Positions 22,452 to 31,500 of a DNA stretch of 33,598 nucleotides are shown here, one piece after another; within the stretch, counting starts at the first letter, position 1, and each line of letters starts with the position of its first letter. This stretch comes from Bacillota bacterium. GTDB taxonomy: Bacteria > Bacillota > Clostridia > Lachnospirales > Lachnospiraceae. The notes below the pieces were generated by a model. That model ran no database searches. It was not told the origin of the DNA and saw only the letters and a program-made list of their open reading frames with translations. The DNA is taken from the NCBI GenBank assembly GCA_023411225.1, contig JAEYPA010000160.1:1-33598 (forward strand), in the 5' to 3' direction. The position numbers and the translations under genes were made by a program.

Positions 22452-25400
22452 CTACAGCTTTATTTTTAATACACTGCTCCATCCAGAATAGTACTTAACC
22501 TTATTTAACGTCTTATAGGTCCGAATACGAACATAATACACTTTTGAGGTTTTAAGCTTGCCAGTCTGATAGCTGGTGGTACTGGACTTTTTGATGCCTA
22601 TAGTAGTGACTTTTTTAAAGTTCTTGTCTGTGGAGTACTGGATCTCATAGCCAGAGACCTGTGTATTTTTGTTCCATTTGATTGCAATCTTATTCTTGGA
22701 CTTCTTTAGGGATGCTAATTTGGTTCCCACAGGGTTAACAGTCAGACTAATCTTCTTACTACTAGCATTCCAGTTTGCATTGGCTGCTCCCTTAATGGTA
22801 ATGTCTACCTTCCCAACAAAGTTCTTGTCGATGGTCACTACTCCAGATTTTATCGTCACTGCTTTATTATTGGACTGATAACTGATGGTGGTTTTATATT
22901 TGGATGTCACCTTCAGTTTGAAGGTTTGTTTCTTAGTGGAAGCTGTTTTTATTACATTACTTGCCGTAATACTATTATTGGCTTTCGCAACCTGTAAAGA
23001 ATAGGATGCTGTTTTGCTATTATAGTTTTTATCACCAGCATATTTTGCAGTGATTGTCACCTTTCCAGCTCCAACAATAGTAACTAAACCTTTGCTATCT
23101 ACCTTCGCAACCTTAGTATCTGAAGAAGTATATTGGACCGTTTTTACAGAGGCATTTGTCAAAGCAACTGTAAATGCTTTCTCACCATATGTCTTTTTCA
23201 GTGATGTATTTGTAAAGGCCAGAACCTTGGAGGCTTTATGAATCGTGAATACTTTAGTGATTGTACCACTATAGTTGCCTATTCCAGTAATGGTAATGGT
23301 ATGGCTTCCAGCATTGGTGTAATCTCCACTGTAAGAAAGACTATACTCTTCTCCTGCTTTAAGAGAACTCTGACCGTTAGTTACGGTGATTGTTGGCTTT
23401 GCCTTTTGTTTACCGTCATAGACTGCACTTTCTTTAGATAAGATAACCTTGTAGGATGCAATACTTGTTTTGTCATGAATCACAAATGGTATGGATAATT
23501 CTCCTCGGTAAATCCCCTGTCCAATCACCTTGATTACATAGCTTCCTACATTCTTGCAGTCATTTCCGTAATCAATGATATAGTCAGTTCCAGGTATCAA
23601 GGTAACCTCTCCATCCTTCAGTACAATCTCTGGCTTCTGTTCATTTCCACTATAAATAAATGCCGACTTATATGGTTGTACCATTTGGTCTGTCAGTTTG
23701 ATTCCAGTAATGGAATAGTATTTGGTAACACTGCCCAAATAATTTCCTTTGCCGGCTATTGTAAGTTCATACTCTCCTATCCGACTGCTATCTTTCGGTG
23801 TCTCAAGCACATAATCCGTACCTTCTTGAAGTTTATAATCTCCATCCATTATTGTAACAGTTGGTACTTGATCTTTTCCCGTATATACAAGCTGCTCTGC
23901 TACCTTTATGGTGCATGTACCTATCTTCTTAGGCAAGTTACCTGTATTCATTGTCAGCGTTATGGTATAATCTTCAAAATACCCAGAATCATTTGTACCC
24001 GCTGTTCGTAGATAATACGTGGTATCTGCTTTCAACGAAAGATGTAAAGAGAACTGATTTTCATATTCTGAGTCCTCATGTCGGTAATCACCTAACTCCT
24101 CCCACTTCTCGTTAAACACTTGGATACGAGGATAATTATTGTCCTTTGATGTTACTATATAATCACCATCTGCCTCAGGTGTGATCTTATAGAAGGTACT
24201 TGGAGGCGTAACTGTTGCACTTTCATTAAGTGTCAACACAGGAATCTCTTCTGGTATAACTTCTACATAGATACTATCGGTTACATATCTTTTGATATTA
24301 TTCTCATCCATATAGGATGCGGCTAACGTAAGTGTCTGAATGCCTTTCTTTCCACCTGTAATAGTCATACCTTTTGCAGAACAGTACTTACTTGTAATAT
24401 TGGCATCGTATACAGCAACCCCATCATCATCTTCCTCATAAGACCATGTTCTCCATAATAATTCTGAATCCTCTATCTTCCTTCCCTTTGGGTTACTCAT
24501 ATCATAGAGGTAGAATTCAGGAGATATTGTCTTAGTTTCTCCCTCTGCTATGTAGATTCTATTCCCTGATAGGCCTTTTACCATACCATAGCTGGACACA
24601 ATATTAAAATACAGAGAATAATAATCTTCAATAGGTTTGTTATCACCTATCTTTACAATCGGCCAAACCTTTACCTCCGCACCAGGATTTGCAGTTGTAC
24701 TAAAGATTAACGTATTGCCCTCTACTGTAGCAACCGAGGTGTCACTTACTTCATACTCTATATTGAATTCTGACGGATCTACATCCTCACTTAATCGATT
24801 CCCATCTTCCCCATATCCATATCTACGCACTTTTACTGACAACGGTATACGATCGCCAGGAACACCTTGATCGGAAGGAGTACTTAGGAAAGTAGAATAA
24901 CTAAAATCATCCACTGTCATTTTTACAGTTTCAACGTTTTTAATAAACTGCCCGTCCTTATTTTTATACATATAGTCGATTATAATATTGGCATCTCCAA
25001 CTTGCTTTCCTTTCAGATAAATGCTAAATACATTATAACCGTCCTCATTGGTACTCTTAGTATCGTTGAGCACTTCCACTATGTTAGGATCACTACTGGT
25101 AACCTTAGTAATGGTAGTATCATAGGAAGTATTATTTATTCTAAAATCTCCTGCTGTAATATATTTTCTTTCATTTACACAGATAGACTCTTCTGTATTC
25201 TCAAGAATACTGCGGAGGGATTTTTGAACCGTTAGGTTTCTTTCTTCTGCTCTCCAGAGCTCCTCTGTTCCTTTTTTATAGATTGCTGTTACAATGATAT
25301 GTCCAGGTTTTATGCCGGATAACGTAGCTGATCCATCTGGATTAGATGCGATAGTTGCTAAAGCATCTGTACTTTCTTCACCTTCCGCATTTTTTACAGA

Positions 25401-28400
25401 CCACAAAAGGCTATACTCCTCATTTATCTCAGGGAATGGACGGATTGATAGCTTCAGTTTATCCTGTTCGAACAAGTTACCCGTATAGGTAATGTTCGGC
25501 ATAGCAACATCAAAAACAACATACTGTTCATAATTGTCACCTTTATATTTACAGAAGAAATATACCCCAGCGGTGCCTTCCTTATCAGATGCAGTTATGA
25601 TTCCATTATTATAAGTAATAAGATTATTGTCCTCACAGGTTATCACTGCATCCGTTATAATCTCTTGTTTAATTTTTCCTTCTTCATAATAATAACGGTT
25701 AAAGGTAGGACCAGATACGACTTGTTTTGGATACAACTCCTTAGTTCCCTGATACTCTAAGAAGCAACGTTGATTAGCTACAGAGTAATAATATGTATTA
25801 TCATATATTATTTTATCATTCTGCTTCAATTCAACGTATATGTTGCCAGAGCCTGCCTCTACTGCAGTAATCTTTAGTTTATTATCTGATTTACTAACCT
25901 GAACAACATTGTCGTTATCTGTTTGCATCTGATAGTCTATGGTAAAGTCCTTAAACTCTTCTTCATGACTTCGATTGTTCTCATCATAAGTCACTTTAGA
26001 TGCGGTAAACACTATCTCAGAGTTCTGTGTTGGTAATAAATGAGATAGACGCTGATAATCCCCCTCAGATGAACATTCAATCCTATATTCTTGACAGTTC
26101 ACCTTATAAGTTCTGCTTCCTGTGATGTCTTTCTCTCCATCCCTTACCGTATATTCTACTGTGACCGTTGCTGTACCAACCTTTTGCCCTGTTATTCTAA
26201 GCTCTGAACCGTCATAGTTATTGATTCTTTTTACTGAAGCTATCTCCGTGTCACTACTTGTAACGTTGGTAATAGAAAATCTTACTTCTTTTCCTCTGAC
26301 ATTAACATAGTCATTACTTTCATAATAGTTCTGATTCACACAAAGCTCAAGATTCCTTGAATAATAATCTTCAATTACAGAATCTACACAGAATGAAATA
26401 TCTTCTATAGAAGCTAAGAGCTCTTCACTTTCACCCATATAGGCATCTATTCTTCCATAAACATACCCGCTATTCTTAGCAGTAAAGGTTACTTCCTTAT
26501 TATTTATGCTAACATTCATTGGGTCTTCTTCCGTATCTTCATCCGAGTTCCATACAAAACGTACATCCTCAGTTACTTCTTCAGTCCTTATCTGATCATT
26601 CTCAACATATTTTTTGAGCAATTGTAGGGTTCTATTCTTTGTATCTCCCACATACCAGGTATATGGTAGTTCCGTTTCATCTGTATAGCCCAAGAAATAA
26701 CGTTCTGCTTGAATAGAAAAATATTGATCTTCGTTACAAACCACTTGCTCCCCTTGCTTAATCATTACAGTAAAGAAGCCTCTGCCTGCAGTTAAAGCTG
26801 TAGCAGTTACTTTATTACCGGCAACACTAGTGGTAATGAAGGAATCACTATCATCCTCAGGGTTCACTTCAAAGCTAAAACCACTAAAATCTGTAATTTC
26901 TTCGCTTTGATATTCATGGTTTTTATCATAATAAATTTTGTTCAGATAATAGGTAATCTCAGAAGTCTCCGTTGGTAGTAACTTATATAATCCTGTTCCA
27001 CTTATTGTGCTACTATACTCATAGGTATACTCTTTACAGTTCACCTCATATGTTCTGCTACCCGGAAGGGTTTTCTCTCCATCTTGTACCGTATAGTCTA
27101 TGGTAATCGTTGTTGTACCAGCCATTAATCCTGTTACCAGAAATCCTCTGTTGTCCCCTGATACACTCTTCTCTACTGTTACAACCGCTTCATCATTACT
27201 TGTAACATTGGTAATGGTAGGTTCTGCCTCTTCCCCTCTGACAGAAATACTCCATAAGTACATAGTTCTTTCCTGGTTCACACAAATCTCAAAATTAGTG
27301 GATCCATTATCTGAAATTACAGGTTCTACATAGAAATCAAAATACTCTGTAGAAGCCACAATCCCTTCAATGTTATCGATATAGGCATCTATTCTTCCAG
27401 AAACATACCCTTTATTCTTAGCAGTAAAAGTTACGTCTTTGTTATTAAAGTTAATATTCATGAGCTCTTCCTCTAAATTCAGATTCGAGCTCCATTCAAA
27501 ACGTACATTCTCAGTTACTTCCTCAGTCATCACCTGATTATTCTCTACATACTTTCTTATTAGTTGTAGAGTTCTAGTCTTTGTATCCCCTACATACCAG
27601 GTATCTGGTAACTTCGTTTCCTCTGTATAACCCAAGATATAACGTTCCGTTTGAATAGAAAAAGATTGTTCATCTCTACATACCACATTCTCGTCTTGCT
27701 TAACAATAACAGAAAATGAGCCGAAACCTGTATCCAAGGCTGTTACGGTTACCTTATTATCGGTAACACTAGTGGTAATGAGGGCATCACTATCTTCCAT
27801 AGGGATTACTTCAAACCTAAAGCCGTTGAAATCTGTAATTTCATCGCTTTGATACTCATGGTTCTCATCATAATAATATTTATACAGAGAATAGGTGATC
27901 TCTGATGCCTCCGTTGGTAGTAACTTATATAACCCTATTCCACTTATAGTGGTCATGTATCCATAGGTACACTCTTTACAGTTCACCTCATAAGTTCTGG
28001 TACCCGAAAGGGTTTTCTCTCCATCTTGTACCGTATATTCTACGGTAATCATTGTTGTACCAGCCTTTAATCCTGTTACTGTAAACCCACTGTCTTCCTC
28101 AGAAACATTCTTCTCTACTGATGCAACCGCTTCATCACCGCTTGTAACATTGGTGATGGTAGGTTCTGCCTGTTGCCCTCTTACAGTTATGTCTAGTAAC
28201 TTCTCATTTTGTATCTCATGAACCATAATCGTTTGAGAATTTGAACCGTTATCTTCAATAATTGAGTTTACATAGAAGGAAATACCTTCTGTCGAAGCGA
28301 TTGCCCCTTCACTGTCGCCGATATAGGCATCAATTCTTCCATACATATATCCTTTATTCTTAGCCGTAAAGGTTACGTCTTTGTTACTACAGTTAATATC

Positions 28401-29237
28401 CATTGGCTTTTCCTCTGGATTATCATTCGAATTCCACACAAAACGTACATCCTGGGTTATCTCCTCCGTGATAACCTGGTCATTCTCTACATATTTTTTG
28501 ATTAATTGTAAGGTTCTAGTTTCTGTATCTCCCACATACCAGGTAGTTGGTAGCTCTGTATTATCTGTATATTGCAAGATATAAGATTCTTCTTGAATAG
28601 AGAATTCCAGATAATCGGTACATACCTCCTGCCCATCTTTCTTAATACTAACGGCAAATGAGCCCCAACCTGTTGCTAAGGCTGTGACGGTTACTCTATT
28701 ATCAGCAACATTAGTCTTAATGAACTGAGCACTATATTCATCCGGTATCACTTCAATGGTGAAGTCACTGAAATCTGTAACTTCCTCCCTTTGTTCATTA
28801 TAGTACTCATCATAATAAAATCGATACAATTGATAGGTGATATCCGTGGTCTCATTTATACATAAATAAGATAACTCTGATCCACTGTATAACCTGTCAA
28901 ACCAATATGTATACTCTGGACTCTCCTCCTCATAAGTAGTGTTACCCTGTGGATTATCCTCAGCTACTTTTGGTCCTGAGGTTAAGCGATAGGCAAGGTC
29001 CTTCTGCTCCCGATTAACAATCCCATCCTCTGAATGCTCTACATCCGTCAATTTGATAGACTTCTCTTTGGCACCGCTTTCTAATTGGGTTGTACTAACC
29101 CCAGCCTGGCCATTCATATGTTGTTTTGTGTTAGAATTAGTATACTGTTCACTATTCCCCATAACCAATAGTAAAAGAAGCAGCATAATCAACCCGATTT
29201 TTGGTATCTGTCTTTTGAGCAACCCTTTTTTCCCCAT
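22452..29237 (-). CDS. Giant secreted repeat protein (2261 aa), Ig-like and FN3-like domains
   Basis: ATG at 29237 with GGAGG 6 nt upstream. Signal peptide about 1-28 (IPKIGLIMLLLLLLVMG). Three tandem 314-residue units at about 109-422, 423-736 and 737-1050, each with TDF-x-x-F, TWYVGDT, FTAKN-x-GY and a Big_2-like end (VTS-x-D, GTTTITIDYTV, RTYEVNCKE). A degenerate fourth partial unit follows (from about 1051), then more Big_2-like stretches. A PPC-like domain lies at about 1670-1760 (STFYKITPEADGDYIVTS). Three roughly 80-aa units starting Y-[TSD]-G-[KN] lie at about 1785-2010 (YTGKDQVPTV, YSGNEQKPEI, YDGKQKAKPT), then Big_2-like repeats (SSDTKVAKVDSKGLVTI). The C-terminus is a Lys-rich FN3-like module (about 2175-2261, KNKIAIKWNKNTQVSGYEIQ). 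No LPXTG motif or C-terminal anchor. Single-gene transcript with own promoter and terminator. Likely cell-surface or matrix protein; ligand unknown. Confidence 0.9.
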   Translation of the reverse strand: MGKKGLLKRQIPKIGLIMLLLLLLVMGNSEQYTNSNTKQHMNGQAGVSTTQLESGAKEKSIKLTDVEHSEDGIVNREQKDLAYRLTSGPKVAEDNPQGNTTYEEESPEYTYWFDRLYSGSELSYLCINETTDITYQLYRFYYDEYYNEQREEVTDFSDFTIEVIPDEYSAQFIKTNVADNRVTVTALATGWGSFAVSIKKDGQEVCTDYLEFSIQEESYILQYTDNTELPTTWYVGDTETRTLQLIKKYVENDQVITEEITQDVRFVWNSNDNPEEKPMDINCSNKDVTFTAKNKGYMYGRIDAYIGDSEGAIASTEGISFYVNSIIEDNGSNSQTIMVHEIQNEKLLDITVRGQQAEPTITNVTSGDEAVASVEKNVSEEDSGFTVTGLKAGTTMITVEYTVQDGEKTLSGTRTYEVNCKECTYGYMTTISGIGLYKLLPTEASEITYSLYKYYYDENHEYQSDEITDFNGFRFEVIPMEDSDALITTSVTDNKVTVTALDTGFGSFSVIVKQDENVVCRDEQSFSIQTERYILGYTEETKLPDTWYVGDTKTRTLQLIRKYVENNQVMTEEVTENVRFEWSSNLNLEEELMNINFNNKDVTFTAKNKGYVSGRIDAYIDNIEGIVASTEYFDFYVEPVISDNGSTNFEICVNQERTMYLWSISVRGEEAEPTITNVTSNDEAVVTVEKSVSGDNRGFLVTGLMAGTTTITIDYTVQDGEKTLPGSRTYEVNCKEYTYEYSSTISGTGLYKLLPTETSEITYYLNKIYYDKNHEYQSEEITDFSGFSFEVNPEDDSDSFITTSVAGNKVTATALTAGRGFFTVMIKQGEQVVCNEDQYFSIQAERYFLGYTDETELPYTWYVGDTKNRTLQLLKKYVENDQIRTEEVTEDVRFVWNSDEDTEEDPMNVSINNKEVTFTAKNSGYVYGRIDAYMGESEELLASIEDISFCVDSVIEDYYSRNLELCVNQNYYESNDYVNVRGKEVRFSITNVTSSDTEIASVKRINNYDGSELRITGQKVGTATVTVEYTVRDGEKDITGSRTYKVNCQEYRIECSSEGDYQRLSHLLPTQNSEIVFTASKVTYDENNRSHEEEFKDFTIDYQMQTDNDNVVQVSKSDNKLKITAVEAGSGNIYVELKQNDKIIYDNTYYYSVANQRCFLEYQGTKELYPKQVVSGPTFNRYYYEEGKIKQEIITDAVITCEDNNLITYNNGIITASDKEGTAGVYFFCKYKGDNYEQYVVFDVAMPNITYTGNLFEQDKLKLSIRPFPEINEEYSLLWSVKNAEGEESTDALATIASNPDGSATLSGIKPGHIIVTAIYKKGTEELWRAEERNLTVQKSLRSILENTEESICVNERKYITAGDFRINNTSYDTTITKVTSSDPNIVEVLNDTKSTNEDGYNVFSIYLKGKQVGDANIIIDYMYKNKDGQFIKNVETVKMTVDDFSYSTFLSTPSDQGVPGDRIPLSVKVRRYGYGEDGNRLSEDVDPSEFNIEYEVSDTSVATVEGNTLIFSTTANPGAEVKVWPIVKIGDNKPIEDYYSLYFNIVSSYGMVKGLSGNRIYIAEGETKTISPEFYLYDMSNPKGRKIEDSELLWRTWSYEEDDDGVAVYDANITSKYCSAKGMTITGGKKGIQTLTLAASYMDENNIKRYVTDSIYVEVIPEEIPVLTLNESATVTPPSTFYKITPEADGDYIVTSKDNNYPRIQVFNEKWEELGDYRHEDSEYENQFSLHLSLKADTTYYLRTAGTNDSGYFEDYTITLTMNTGNLPKKIGTCTIKVAEQLVYTGKDQVPTVTIMDGDYKLQEGTDYVLETPKDSSRIGEYELTIAGKGNYLGSVTKYYSITGIKLTDQMVQPYKSAFIYSGNEQKPEIVLKDGEVTLIPGTDYIIDYGNDCKNVGSYVIKVIGQGIYRGELSIPFVIHDKTSIASYKVILSKESAVYDGKQKAKPTITVTNGQSSLKAGEEYSLSYSGDYTNAGSHTITITGIGNYSGTITKVFTIHKASKVLAFTNTSLKKTYGEKAFTVALTNASVKTVQYTSSDTKVAKVDSKGLVTIVGAGKVTITAKYAGDKNYNSKTASYSLQVAKANNSITASNVIKTASTKKQTFKLKVTSKYKTTISYQSNNKAVTIKSGVVTIDKNFVGKVDITIKGAANANWNASSKKISLTVNPVGTKLASLKKSKNKIAIKWNKNTQVSGYEIQYSTDKNFKKVTTIGIKKSSTTSYQTGKLKTSKVYYVRIRTYKTLNKVKYYSGWSSVLKIKL
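26088..28913 (-). repeat. Three tandem 942-bp coding repeats
   Basis: Units at 28913-27972, 27971-27030 and 27029-26088. The TWYVGDT codons recur at 28544, 27602 and 26660, exactly 942 bp apart both times. Many stretches are almost unchanged at the DNA level (for example around the WYVGDT codons and TTGTAACATTGGTAATGGTA). A fourth, diverged partial unit starts near 26087. Confidence 0.9.
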
Positions 29238-29296
29238 ATAACGCCTCCATAATATGATATTTTGTATAAAATACTAAGAATTTCTTTATATTTCTA

Positions 29297-29325
29297 ATTA
29301 TGAGCGCCTTGTTATTAATTGTCAA
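29297..29325 (-). promoter_or_regulatory. Promoter of the giant repeat-protein gene
   Basis: Minus strand TTGACA (29320-29325), 17-bp spacer, CATAAT (29297-29302), about 60 bp before the start. Consensus -35. Confidence 0.8.
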
Positions 29326-29394
29326 CTATTAAATATATTTATCGAATTCTGAGTGATGGAGTCATTACAGCACGCCCATTCTCACCACTAAAAT

Positions 29395-29422
29395 AGGTCC
29401 CTTCCAATAAAGGTAGGGACCT
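29395..29422 (-). terminator. Terminator of asnS
   Basis: 8-bp inverted repeat AGGTCCCT (29395-29402) / AGGGACCT (29415-29422). The minus strand continues ATTTTAG. It lies 24 bp past the asnS stop. Confidence 0.8.
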
Positions 29423-29445
29423 GTCTTTCTAGTTCTCTATTATTC

Positions 29446-30840
29446 TTATAATTCGCAGTTATTTACAGTTCTAGGGAATGGAATAACGTCACGAATGTTA
29501 CCCATACCAGTCAGATACATGACACAACGCTCGAATCCTAGGCCAAAGCCTGCATGGCGTACGGAACCGTATTTACGAAGATCCATGTAAAATCCATAGT
29601 CTTCTTCCTTTAAGCCAAGCTCTTTCATACGGGCAGCTAACTTCTCGTAGTCATCCTCTCTCTGACTTCCTCCAATGATCTCACCAATACCTGGAACCAG
29701 TAAGTCCATGGCAGCAACGGTCTTGTTATCCTCGTTCATCTTCATATAGAAGGCTTTAATTTCCTTTGGGTAATCTGTTACAAAGACTGGCTTCTTATAG
29801 ATTTCCTCTGTTAAGTACCTCTCATGCTCAGTCTGTAGATCACAGCCCCAACTTACTTTATATTCGAATTTATCATTGTGTTTCTCTAAGATTTCAATGG
29901 CCTCTGTATAGGTTACATGCCCAAAATCAGAGTTGGCAACGTGGTTTAGACGTTCTAATAAGCCCTTGTCTACGAAGGAGTTGAAGAAATTCATTTCCTC
30001 AGGAGCATGCTCTAGTACATATTTGATAATGTATTTGATCATACCTTCAGCCAGAATCATATCGTCCTTTAAGTCTGCAAATGCTATCTCAGGCTCAATC
30101 ATCCAGAACTCTGCTGCATGACGTGTGGTGTTAGAATTCTCAGCTCTAAAAGTTGGTCCGAAGGTATAGATGTCACGAAATGCCAGGGCATAGGTCTCAC
30201 CATTTAACTGACCACTTACAGTCAGGTTCGTCTCTTTACCAAAGAAGTCCTGCTTTACATCCACTTTGCCGTCCTCTGTCTTAGGAATATCATTTAAGTC
30301 TAAGGTGGTAACACGGAACATCTCTCCGGCGCCTTCACAGTCACTTCCGGTGATTAGTGGAGTGTGCACATAAACAAAGTTTCTCTCTTGAAAATACTGA
30401 TGAATCGCGTAGGCAATTAAGGAACGTACACGAAATACTGCCTGGAAGGTGTTGGTTCTTGGGCGCAAATGCGCGATGGTACGAAGATACTCTAAGGAGT
30501 GACGCTTCTTCTGGAGTGGATAATCTGCAGTGGAGCTACCCTCTATAAGAATCTCTTCTGCCTGAATCTCAAATGGCTGCTTCGCCTCAGGAGTAGCTAC
30601 TAGCTCACCTGTTACTACAATAGCAGAGCCTATATTTAATTTGGCGATTTCATTAAAGTTTTCTATCTTCTCTTCACTATACACAACTTGAAGAGTCTCA
30701 AAAAAACTTCCATCATTTATGACAACGAAGCCGAAGGTCTTGGAGTCGCGGTTGCTTCTTACCCAACCACCAACTGAAATCTTCTTGCCAATGTATTTTT
30801 CTTTTTCTCGATATAGCTCACGTACAGTTACTAATTCCAT
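29446..30840 (-). CDS. asnS: Asparagine--tRNA ligase
   Basis: 464 aa, the standard length for bacterial AsnRS. ATG at 30840 with AAGGAG about 7 nt upstream. The N-terminal OB-fold anticodon-binding domain (about 1-105) includes GKKISVGGWVRSNRDSKTFG. The class II catalytic core follows: motif 1 region FRVRSLIAYAIHQYFQERNF with VHTPLITGSDCEGAGEMF, motif 2 FRAENSNTTRHAAEFWMIEP, and motif 3 GFGLGFERCVMYLTGMGNIR. The ending IPFPRTVNNCEL is typical of AsnRS. It charges tRNA-Asn with asparagine in the cytosol. Monocistronic, with its own promoter and terminator; no T-box leader was seen upstream. A conserved housekeeping gene that marks the border of the accessory region to the left. Confidence 0.98.
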   Translation of the reverse strand: MELVTVRELYREKEKYIGKKISVGGWVRSNRDSKTFGFVVINDGSFFETLQVVYSEEKIENFNEIAKLNIGSAIVVTGELVATPEAKQPFEIQAEEILIEGSSTADYPLQKKRHSLEYLRTIAHLRPRTNTFQAVFRVRSLIAYAIHQYFQERNFVYVHTPLITGSDCEGAGEMFRVTTLDLNDIPKTEDGKVDVKQDFFGKETNLTVSGQLNGETYALAFRDIYTFGPTFRAENSNTTRHAAEFWMIEPEIAFADLKDDMILAEGMIKYIIKYVLEHAPEEMNFFNSFVDKGLLERLNHVANSDFGHVTYTEAIEILEKHNDKFEYKVSWGCDLQTEHERYLTEEIYKKPVFVTDYPKEIKAFYMKMNEDNKTVAAMDLLVPGIGEIIGGSQREDDYEKLAARMKELGLKEEDYGFYMDLRKYGSVRHAGFGLGFERCVMYLTGMGNIRDVIPFPRTVNNCEL

Positions 30841-30901
30841 CTTGGTTCTCCTTACTTATATTTATTATTCTATATGGTAATACATTTTTGCCGATAGACC
30901 T

Positions 30902-30929
30902 ATTTTATCACAAAAACTTACGATTACAA
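30902..30929 (-). promoter_or_regulatory. Promoter of asnS
   Basis: Minus strand TTGTAA (30924-30929), 16-bp spacer, TAAAAT (30902-30907) with extended -10 TG (GTGATAAAAT). About 60 bp before the asnS start. The divergent gap 30841-31146 holds this and the padR-type promoter and nothing else I can identify. Confidence 0.65.
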
Positions 30930-31054
30930 GAATATTCCCTGATAAACTTATGTTTATTCGCTCCTTCCCCCTTTCACAGCCTACTTTGCTCGTACTTTTG
31001 TCATATTATGACGTGGAATGTCATTCGAATTTTTCTTAATTTTGAAAAAAGTAC

Positions 31055-31116
31055 TTTACCTGTCGTAGTAGTGGTAGTATAATTACTTCATCAGACGTAG
31101 TACATCTGTCGTAGTA
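31055..31116 (+). promoter_or_regulatory. Promoter and possible operator repeats of the PadR gene
   Basis: TTTACC (31055-31060), 17-bp spacer, consensus TATAAT (31078-31083). CGTAGTA occurs three times as direct repeats (31064-31070, 31096-31102, 31110-31116), with a near copy GGTAGTA at 31073-31079. The copies lie in the spacer and just after the start point, where a repressor would block transcription. Autoregulation by the PadR protein is inference. Confidence 0.6.
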
Positions 31117-31146
31117 TTGTACAAAACAATCTAAGGAGGTGCTTAA

Positions 31147-31500
31147 ATGGCAGTAGAGAACTTGACCTATCCCATAAGCAGCGATGTGTTACGTGGTTAT
31201 AATGATGTGTTTATCCTTTACACCTTATTAGAACAAGATTCCTACGGATATGAAATCAGTAAGACCATTCGACTTCAATCTAAGGACACGTACACAATAA
31301 AAGAAACAACTTTATACTCCGCATTTAATCGACTTGAAAAAAACGGTCTTATTCAATCCTATTTTGGTGAAGAGACCCAAGGAAAGCGGAGAACCTATTA
31401 CCACATTACTGAAGAGGGAAGAGCCTATTATCAGCAAAAATGCACGGAATGGCAGCTTACCCAAAATCTAGTAGATCATTTTATTAAGGAGATGGAATAA
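31147..31500 (+). CDS. PadR-family transcriptional regulator
   Basis: 117 aa, ATG at 31147 with AAGGAGG about 7 nt upstream. Winged-helix PadR domain: DVLRGYNDVFILYTLLEQDS, SYGYEISKTI, TIKETTLYSAFNRLEKNGLI (recognition helix), then the wing GEETQGKRRTYYHITEEGRA. Short C-terminal helix for dimerisation (VDHFIKEME). It binds DNA and usually represses its own operon. Its stop shares one base with the start of the HAAS-domain gene, the classic PadR-HAAS pair. Effector unknown. Confidence 0.95.
   Translation: MAVENLTYPISSDVLRGYNDVFILYTLLEQDSYGYEISKTIRLQSKDTYTIKETTLYSAFNRLEKNGLIQSYFGEETQGKRRTYYHITEEGRAYYQQKCTEWQLTQNLVDHFIKEME

Noticed and set aside
22452..22720. Sortase sorting signal at the C-terminus of the giant protein
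   Set aside because: The protein ends in an FN3-like beta module; no LPXTG, hydrophobic tail or basic end is present.
26088..28913. CRISPR-like or mobile-element repeats
   Set aside because: The repeat is 942 bp, fully coding and in one frame, so it is a protein-domain repeat.
30841..31146. T-box or other riboswitch before asnS
   Set aside because: The leader is only about 60 nt from a good promoter, and no T-box sequence or antiterminator was seen.
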